Part shown: piece after piece, positions 58,424 through 64,000 of the stretch
How positions within the stretch are numbered: position 1 is the stretch's first letter
How the letters are laid out: each line of letters starts with the position of its first letter
Assembly: GCA_963718355.1 (NCBI GenBank)
Contig: CAVQZA010000012.1
Coordinates: forward strand, 77,429 to 141,428
Origin: CAVQZA01 sp963718355
Lineage (GTDB): Bacteria; Actinomycetota; Thermoleophilia; Gaiellales; Gaiellaceae
Length of the DNA: 64,000 nt
Direction of reading: 5' to 3'
The notes under the pieces: generated by a model
What the model was told of the DNA's origin: nothing
The model's database searches: none
Seen by the model: only the letters and a program-made list of their open reading frames with translations
Position numbers and translations under genes: made by a program

Positions 58424-61366
58424 GTGACCGAGCCTGTCTTCCTTCTTGCCTCGTCGCCGTTCGTCGGCCGCTCGCGCGAGCTCCTGACGCTGCGGGCGCT
58501 CGTGCCCCGTGCGGAGAGCGAGGGGCGCCGGATCGCGCTCGTCGGCGGCGAGGCGGGCTCCGGCAAGAGCCGGCTCGTGCGCGAGTTCGCGCGCGAGGCC
58601 ACAGAAGCGGACGTGCTCGTCCTCACCGGCGCCTGCGACGCGATGGTGCGGACGCCGTACCGCCCGTTCGTCGAGGCGCTCGACCAGCTGGTGCGGGTCA
58701 CCGACCCCGGTGTCCTTCGGGCGGATCTCGGCAGCGCGGGCGGCGAGCTGACGCGTATCCTCCCCGACCTCGCGGCGCGGCTCGGCGGGCTCCCCGATCC
58801 GGTCGGCGCCGACCCCGACACCGAGCGGCACCGGCTACACACCGCAGTCACCGACCTGCTCGCGGGCGCATGCAGCCGCCGGCCGGTGGTGCTCGTGATC
58901 GAGGACGGCCACTGGGCCGACGGGCCGACGCTCCAGCTCCTCCGCCACCTGGCCCGCTCGGTGCCCGACGCGCGGCTGCTCGTCCTCGCGACCTTCCGCG
59001 ACACCGACGCCGACGTCCCTGCCGAGCTCGCCGACGCGCTCGCCGATCTGCGCCGCTCCGACGACGTGGTCCGCCTCCGCCTCGGCGGCCTCACCGACGA
59101 CGACGTCACCGAATACGTGCGCCGCTCCGCCGGCGCCGAGCTCGATCCCGCGCTGGCCGAGCTCGCCCACGCGATCCGGGCGCTCACCGAGGGGAATGCG
59201 TTCCTCGTCTCCGAGCTCTGGCACACCCTGGTCGAGACCGACGCGATCGTCGTAACCGACGGCGCGCTGCGGTTGACGCGCCCGCTGGAGGAGATCGCCA
59301 CCCCGGACAGCGTGCGCGAGGTCGTGAGCCAGAGGCTCTCCCGCCTCGACGCGACGATCCGCGACCTGCTCGAGCTCGCGGCGGTGGCCGGGACCGAGTT
59401 CGAGCTCGACCTGCTCCGCCGCGCCGCCTCCGAGGAGCTGACGCGGCTCGACGTGCTCGAGCCGGCGGTGCGGAGTGGGATGATCGAGGAGGTGCCGGCG
59501 CCGCGGCTCGCCTACCGCTTCACGCACGAGCTCGTGCGGCGCGCGCTTTACGACCGCCTGAGCGAGCTCCGCCGCGCCGAGCTGCACCTCCGGGTCGGCG
59601 AGGCAATCGAGGCGCTTTCTCCCTCGCCGGACGCCCGTGCGCTCGCAGACCTCGCCCACCACTTCGCGGCGGCCGCTCCGATCGGTGGCCCCGAGCGCGC
59701 GATCGAGTACAGCCTGCTCGCGGCACGGACGGCGGCCGGCGCGCTCGCCTACGAGGAGGCCGCCGCGCACCTGCAGACGGCACTGCGGATCGGGATCGCG
59801 GACGAGCGCCACCGGGCGGAGACCCTGCTCGAGCTCGGGACGGCGCTGTTTCGCGCCGGCGTCTCGCTCGACGCGCTGCGGTCGTTCCGCGAGGCTGCGG
59901 AGATCGCGCGGAGCCTCGGCGACGGCGAGCTGCTCACCCGCGCGGCGATCGGCTTCGAGGACGCCTGCTGGCGCCCCGCGATGCACGAACAGGGCGCGCG
60001 GCCGCTGCTCGAGGAGGCCTCCGACGCGCTCTCCGACGAGGACTCGACGCTGCGGGTCGGCCTCCTCTCCGGGCTTGCCCGCACGCTGGAGTTCGAAGGC
60101 GCCTCCGCCCAGGGCAAGGTCGTGCGCGAGGAGGCAATCGCAATGGCCCGGCGGCTCGACGACCGGCACGGCCTCGCGGCCGTGCTGATGCGCGCGTACT
60201 GGGCGCGGAGCACGCTGGGCCTGCGCGAGATCCTCGCGATGCTGGACGAGGCGTGCGAGCTCGCGAAGCAGATCGGCGACATCGACATCGAGGCCGAGGC
60301 GATGGAGTGGCGGGTCGCGACCCTGCTCGCGCTGGGCGAGGTCGAGGCGGCCCGCACAGGCGTCGCCGTCGTGCTCGAGATGGCCCAGCAGATGCGCCAG
60401 CCGTTCATCCTCCACGTCGCCGAGCACTACGAGGCCTCGCTCGCGCTGTTCGAAGGGCGGCTCGCCGACGCCGAGCGCGCCGCCGAGCGCTCCCGCGAGT
60501 GGGGCCGGCTGATGACGGGACGGGACGCGTCGGGGATCTACGGGATCCAGATGTTCGGGATCCGGCGGGAGCAGGGCCGACTCGCCGAGCTCGCGCCGCT
60601 GACGCGCATCCTCGCCTCCGACGACCGCGACGGCAGCGCTTGGCGTCCCGGTCTCGCTGCATTGCTCGCCGAGCTCGGGATGCACGACGAGGTGAAGCGC
60701 GAGCTCCGCCGCGTTCGGGAGGACGGCCTCGACGAGTTCCGCGCCGGACTGTGGGTCGCCTCGCTCACTTACCTCGCCGACGCGGCGAGCGCCGTCGGCG
60801 ATCGCGACCTGGCCGGGTTGCTCTACCCCGAGCTCGCGCCGTTGACGGGCCTGAACGTGATGATCGGCCACGGCGTCGCGATCTACGGCTCGGGCGACCG
60901 CTACCTCGGCATGCTCGCGGCAACCCTCGGTGACCTCGAGGGCGCGGAGCGGCACTTCGAGGCGGCGCTCGAGCTGAACCGGCGGATGGGAGCGCAGACG
61001 TGGCTCGCTCACACGTATCTCGAGTACGGCCGCCTGCTCCTGCGCACTGGCGAGCCGGAGCGCGCCGCCGGGCTCCTGGCCGAAGCGGGTGCCCTCGGCG
61101 AGCGCCACGGCCTGACCGCGCTCCAGGCCCTCGCCCGCAGCCTCGGCCCGGTCGAGCCCCAGCACCCCTCCGGGCTCTCCGACCGCGAGCTCGAGATCCT
61201 CCGGCTCGTCGCGCGCGGCCTCTCGAACCGCGAGATCGGAGCCGAGCTCTTCATCAGCGAGCACACCGCCGCGAACCACATCCGCAGCATCCTCCGCAAG
61301 ACCGGCAGCGCGAACCGTACCGAGGCGACCGCCTACGCCTTCCAGCACGGCCTAGAAGATCACTGA
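58424..61366 (+). CDS. Large AAA-ATPase LuxR-family regulator (LAL-type)
   Basis: 980 residues from GTG 58424. Order: a STAND/AAA ATPase (about 10-330) with Walker A GGEAGSGKSRLV and Walker B VVLVIEDGHWAD, helical and TPR-like repeats (about 400-900), and a C-terminal LuxR HTH (about 915-975, LSDRELEILRLVARGLSNREI). LAL regulators activate transcription after sensing a ligand through the repeats. A GATAAT -10-like hexamer lies at 58401-58406. It is divergent from the BBE gene. Confidence 0.93.
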   Translation: MTEPVFLLASSPFVGRSRELLTLRALVPRAESEGRRIALVGGEAGSGKSRLVREFAREATEADVLVLTGACDAMVRTPYRPFVEALDQLVRVTDPGVLRADLGSAGGELTRILPDLAARLGGLPDPVGADPDTERHRLHTAVTDLLAGACSRRPVVLVIEDGHWADGPTLQLLRHLARSVPDARLLVLATFRDTDADVPAELADALADLRRSDDVVRLRLGGLTDDDVTEYVRRSAGAELDPALAELAHAIRALTEGNAFLVSELWHTLVETDAIVVTDGALRLTRPLEEIATPDSVREVVSQRLSRLDATIRDLLELAAVAGTEFELDLLRRAASEELTRLDVLEPAVRSGMIEEVPAPRLAYRFTHELVRRALYDRLSELRRAELHLRVGEAIEALSPSPDARALADLAHHFAAAAPIGGPERAIEYSLLAARTAAGALAYEEAAAHLQTALRIGIADERHRAETLLELGTALFRAGVSLDALRSFREAAEIARSLGDGELLTRAAIGFEDACWRPAMHEQGARPLLEEASDALSDEDSTLRVGLLSGLARTLEFEGASAQGKVVREEAIAMARRLDDRHGLAAVLMRAYWARSTLGLREILAMLDEACELAKQIGDIDIEAEAMEWRVATLLALGEVEAARTGVAVVLEMAQQMRQPFILHVAEHYEASLALFEGRLADAERAAERSREWGRLMTGRDASGIYGIQMFGIRREQGRLAELAPLTRILASDDRDGSAWRPGLAALLAELGMHDEVKRELRRVREDGLDEFRAGLWVASLTYLADAASAVGDRDLAGLLYPELAPLTGLNVMIGHGVAIYGSGDRYLGMLAATLGDLEGAERHFEAALELNRRMGAQTWLAHTYLEYGRLLLRTGEPERAAGLLAEAGALGERHGLTALQALARSLGPVEPQHPSGLSDRELEILRLVARGLSNREIGAELFISEHTAANHIRSILRKTGSANRTEATAYAFQHGLEDH

Positions 61367-61387
61367 GCGCCGCGATACCATCAGCCG

Positions 61388-61645
61388 ATGCCGACCTACG
61401 TGATCGAACGGAGCTTCGCCGAGCAGCTCGACCTCACCGGCGAGGACGTGAAGGTGATCGAGGAGGCCAACTCGGAAGAGGGAGTTCGCTGGCTCTTCTC
61501 CTTCCTCAGCGCCGACCGCCGCCGCTCCTACTGCCTGTACGAGGCGCCCTCGGCCGAGGCGATCATGGCCGCCGCTCGCCGCGCGGGCATCCCCGCCGAT
61601 GCGGTCACCGAAGTGAGCCGCATCAGCGCGGAGATGTACGCCTGA
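61388..61645 (+). CDS. DUF4242 family protein
   Basis: 85 residues. Starts MPTYVIERSFAEQLDL and contains SADRRRSYCLYEAPSAEAI, the DUF4242 signature. A Streptomyces member has been reported to bind nickel. It follows the LuxR-type regulator by 21 bp and could be co-transcribed. The stop nearly meets that of the converging amidohydrolase. Confidence 0.85.
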   Translation: MPTYVIERSFAEQLDLTGEDVKVIEEANSEEGVRWLFSFLSADRRRSYCLYEAPSAEAIMAAARRAGIPADAVTEVSRISAEMYA

Positions 61646-61654
61646 GTACCTAGC

Positions 61655-63115
61655 TCACGACTCCGCTCTGACGTGCGCGGTTCCCTCGGTGTACTTGTAC
61701 GGGTTCTCGATCTCGGCCGCGGGCGCGAGCACCGGGTGCATGCCTTCCTCCCAGGCCTCCTCGCCGAGCTGGGAGCGCACGTACTCGACTGACTTTGCCA
61801 CGGCATCCCGCGCCGGCGCGATGTCGAGGTCGATGCGGGTGCCGTCGTACTTGACCACCCGGCCGTCGACGACGACGGTGTGCACGTCGGCGGTGCCTGC
61901 CTGGTACGCCACGTGGGCGTAGGGGTGGAGGATCGGCGTCATGGCCGGCGACTGGTCGTTCTTGATCAGCAGGAGGTCGGCCTTCTTGCCCGGGGTGATC
62001 GAGCCGATCTTGTCCTCCATGCCGAGCGACTTCGCGCCGCCCATGGTCGCCATCCAGACGACGTCCTCGGCCCGGAGCCGGTTGTGCGTGATCGTCTCTC
62101 CCTTGGCATGAGCCTCGAGGTGGTCGCGCGAGCGGTCGGCGCTCAGCGTGGCGCGCATGGCCGAGAAGAAGTCCGCACTCCACCAGACGCTCGTGTCCAT
62201 CGACAGCGACGCCGGGATGCCGTACTTGCGGATCTCCCACGTCGACGGATACCCCTGGCCCGCGCTTTGCTCGCTCTCGCACGCCACTGACACGGTGCCG
62301 CCGGTCGCGGCGATCTTCTGGTAGCTCTCGGGCCTGAGGGTCGTCGCATGCACGTAGGTGATCTCGGGCGTCATGAAGCCGGCGTCGTACATCTGGTCGA
62401 TGCCGATGTCGGTCGTCGCACCCCACACGCCGGCGTGGGTCGTGACGCGCAGGCCCATGTCCCTCGCCTTCGCGAAGGCCGCCTGCTCGGGGAAGCCCTC
62501 GGCGCCGGTCACGTCGAAGGCGATCTGCAGGCCCAGCATGTCGGTCGGATTCGAGAAGTGCTCGGCGACGAAGGCATCGAACTCGGGCGTGTTCATCCAG
62601 TCCCAGGCACCACCGAGGTAGTTGCCGTAGCCGAGCACGAAGCGGCCCGGGATCTCGCTGAAGGCCTGTAGCGCCGCCTCCGCGTAGTCCGGCGTCCGCA
62701 GGGCGTGCGACCAGTCGAGCGTCGTCGTGACTCCGGTGTCGACCGACTCGAGTGCGCTCAGCAGGTTGCCCGCGTAGATGTCCTCGGGGCGGAAGACCTG
62801 CCCGTGCTGCAGGTAGTAGAAAACGAAGTACTGGCTGAGCGCCCAGTCGCCGCCGTAGCCGCGCAGGGCCGACTGCCACATGTGGCGGTGAGTGTCGATC
62901 ATGCCGGGCATCAGGATGCCGCCGCTCGCGTCGATCTCGACGGTACCCTCCGGCACGGGAAGGGCCTCGCCCACCGCGGTGATGGTGTCGCCAGTGATCA
63001 GCACGTCGCCGTCGAGCAGCACACCGGGGGTGTCGACGGTGATCACGATGCCGTTGCGGAACACGATCGGCCTGCCCGGAGCGAAGTCCTCGGCGTGCGG
63101 ACTGGTGTCGGTCAT
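61655..63115 (-). CDS. Amidohydrolase, MtaD/AtzA/TrzN-like
   Basis: 486 residues. Metal site HxH in MIDTHRHMWQ, further His in THAGVWG and YVHATTL, Asp in LSMDTSVWWS; C-terminal beta domain ITPGKKADLLLI. The family deaminates or dechlorinates purine, pterin or triazine rings. The upstream region is shared with a divergent sugar-type ABC permease gene, suggesting uptake and degradation of one substrate, which is inference. Confidence 0.88.
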   Translation of the reverse strand: MTDTSPHAEDFAPGRPIVFRNGIVITVDTPGVLLDGDVLITGDTITAVGEALPVPEGTVEIDASGGILMPGMIDTHRHMWQSALRGYGGDWALSQYFVFYYLQHGQVFRPEDIYAGNLLSALESVDTGVTTTLDWSHALRTPDYAEAALQAFSEIPGRFVLGYGNYLGGAWDWMNTPEFDAFVAEHFSNPTDMLGLQIAFDVTGAEGFPEQAAFAKARDMGLRVTTHAGVWGATTDIGIDQMYDAGFMTPEITYVHATTLRPESYQKIAATGGTVSVACESEQSAGQGYPSTWEIRKYGIPASLSMDTSVWWSADFFSAMRATLSADRSRDHLEAHAKGETITHNRLRAEDVVWMATMGGAKSLGMEDKIGSITPGKKADLLLIKNDQSPAMTPILHPYAHVAYQAGTADVHTVVVDGRVVKYDGTRIDLDIAPARDAVAKSVEYVRSQLGEEAWEEGMHPVLAPAAEIENPYKYTEGTAHVRAES

Positions 63116-63326
63116 CTTGCTTCCTCCTATCGTGTTGCGGCGCTTTCACCGGCAGCACACCCTTGTTCACGCTGCCACATGTACAGCAAGCATAAACCGG
63201 CAAGGCACCGACGAGTCAATGCCTCGATGCCAGTCTCCGAACCGGTAGAACGCCCAGCCCCGCTCGGGCCACCGTTCAGCCGGGATGTACGAACAGGCTC
63301 GTTTCGCGTTCTCCGTTCGGCCAGTA

Positions 63327-63356
63327 TTGACACTCCCTGCTGCACATGGTGAGAAT
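63327..63356 (+). promoter_or_regulatory. Sigma-70-type promoter of the ABC permease gene
   Basis: TTGACA (63327-63332), 18 nt, GAGAAT (63351-63356), in the 297-bp divergent gap. The -35 is a perfect consensus. The expected leader to the ATG at 63413 is about 50 nt. Confidence 0.55.
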
Positions 63357-63412
63357 GGGCGCCTGGTCGCGGCAAGCATCTCACCGTCGTTCCGCCACGG
63401 ACCGGACGGTCC

Positions 63413-64000
63413 ATGAGCAACCCCGGGCGCGCGCTCGTCGCGAACACCCTGGTCGGGGCCCGCTTCCTGCCGGTGTGGCTGGCCACCGTCGCCCTTCTGG
63501 CCGTCGCCGCGATCATCGCGCCCGAGGCGCTCCAACACACGTCGTGGGCGTTCGTCCTGCCCTATATGACGGTTCTCGCCATTGCAGCGCTCGGGCAGAT
63601 GCTCGTGGTGATGCAGGCCGGCATCGACCTGTCGGCCCCGGGCGTGATCTCCCTCGGCGGAAACCTGCTCGTCGGCGTGGGCGTCGGGTCACACCATGGG
63701 CTCGCAGCCGGGATCATCGCCTGCGTCGGTCTCGGGGCGCTCGTGGGGCTCGTCAACGGCGTGCTCGTCGGAATCGTGAGGCTGAACCCGCTGATCGTCA
63801 CGCTGGCGGTCGGCCAGATCGTGCTCGCATGGAGCTCGAGGTATGCGCGCGACCATACGATCTCGTTGCAGGTGCCGGGATCGCTCTCGCGGTGGGCGGC
63901 GCAGCAGCCGCTCGGCATCAGCGTCGTCTTCTGGACGGGCGCCGCGATCGCCCTCGCCGTCGCGCTCGCGCTCCGCTACACGACCGCCGGACGGCGTTTT
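63413..64000 (+). CDS. RbsC-like ABC transporter permease, truncated by window end
   Basis: 196 codons remain open to the window edge. MSNPGRALVANTL, then hydrophobic segments with LGQMLVVMQAGIDLSAPGVI and VRLNPLIVTLAVGQIVLAW, the conserved loop of the BPD_transp_2 family (ribose, xylose, autoinducer-2 permeases). It imports sugars or nucleoside-like compounds with an ABC ATPase and binding protein expected just beyond the window. It is divergent from the amidohydrolase gene. Confidence 0.85.
   Translation, partial: MSNPGRALVANTLVGARFLPVWLATVALLAVAAIIAPEALQHTSWAFVLPYMTVLAIAALGQMLVVMQAGIDLSAPGVISLGGNLLVGVGVGSHHGLAAGIIACVGLGALVGLVNGVLVGIVRLNPLIVTLAVGQIVLAWSSRYARDHTISLQVPGSLSRWAAQQPLGISVVFWTGAAIALAVALALRYTTAGRRF

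Noticed and set aside
58300..59301. N-terminal extension of the BBE oxidoreductase frame
   Set aside because: It runs through the divergent regulator gene and is Ser/Arg low-complexity; the family start MSTQTTVAD lies at 58299.
58835..61348. 837-residue minus-strand open frame
   Set aside because: Antisense to the LuxR-family regulator; no domain and skewed composition.

Overview
The window is about 64 kb of very GC-rich, gene-dense bacterial DNA with many GTG starts and many ATGA, GTGA and TAATG stop/start overlaps. It carries an F420-type nitroreductase-like gene, a DUF4242 gene and LuxR/DeoR/XRE regulators. Together these suggest a high-GC actinobacterium. A complete type IV pilus (T4P) system in that setting points to the class Thermoleophilia, but that placement is inference from gene content and was not tested against a database.

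Layout: (1) 1-3.4 kb: sulfide:quinone-reductase-like flavoprotein, OsmC and a frameshifted Na+/H+ antiporter. (2) 3.4-21.5 kb: a T4P locus with pilC, a PilV-like prepilin, a pilT-pilM-pilN-pilO-PilP-like operon, five near-identical tandem pilins, a thioredoxin-fold protein, pilB, pilD, a PilW-like prepilin, a PASTA protein, a lytic transglycosylase/M23 hydrolase and a second pilT-like ATPase. (3) 21.5-24.9 kb: a secreted beta-rich protein, a geranylgeranyl-reductase-type flavoprotein, tRNA-Tyr and tRNA-Thr, then a patch of broken gene fragments next to tRNA-Thr. (4) 24.9-34.3 kb: a DeoR-MFS-methyltransferase operon, an XRE-TPR regulator with an adjacent SDR and a divergent 34-residue secreted peptide gene, an SDR-bicupin pair, a quinone oxidoreductase, a small RTX protein and short membrane peptides. 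(5) 34.3-52.5 kb: membrane proteins (LPG-synthase-like/kinase fusion, BrkB), AbgT transporter with an M20 peptidase, SLC13-type transporter with glutaminase, a Vps62-like membrane protein, the ATP-grasp/alpha-E/transglutaminase trio, a GH1 glucosidase, a frameshifted DUF1275 gene, a hydrolase and a Dyp peroxidase. (6) 52.5-64 kb: ADH-DUF779-ALDH, another zinc ADH, a BBE-type flavoprotein, a giant LuxR-family ATPase regulator, DUF4242, an amidohydrolase and a truncated RbsC-like permease.

The strongest unexpected signal is regulatory. At least six T4P transcription units start downstream of a (T)(A/C/T)(A/G)A-N16-GCCGAT(A/G)N element, with the spacing exactly 16 in every case. This matches the sigma-28 (FliA/SigD/WhiG) promoter class. 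The four separately transcribed pilin units instead share a CCCTC-rich partial palindrome placed 35-36 nt before a CCGAT core. This suggests that pilus machinery is driven by a motility/development-type sigma factor and pilin by a related promoter plus an activator.

The second candidate new system is the XRE-TPR regulator with a divergent peptide that is essentially a signal sequence followed by GGPPWP. That architecture resembles peptide-pheromone (RRNPP-type) signalling.
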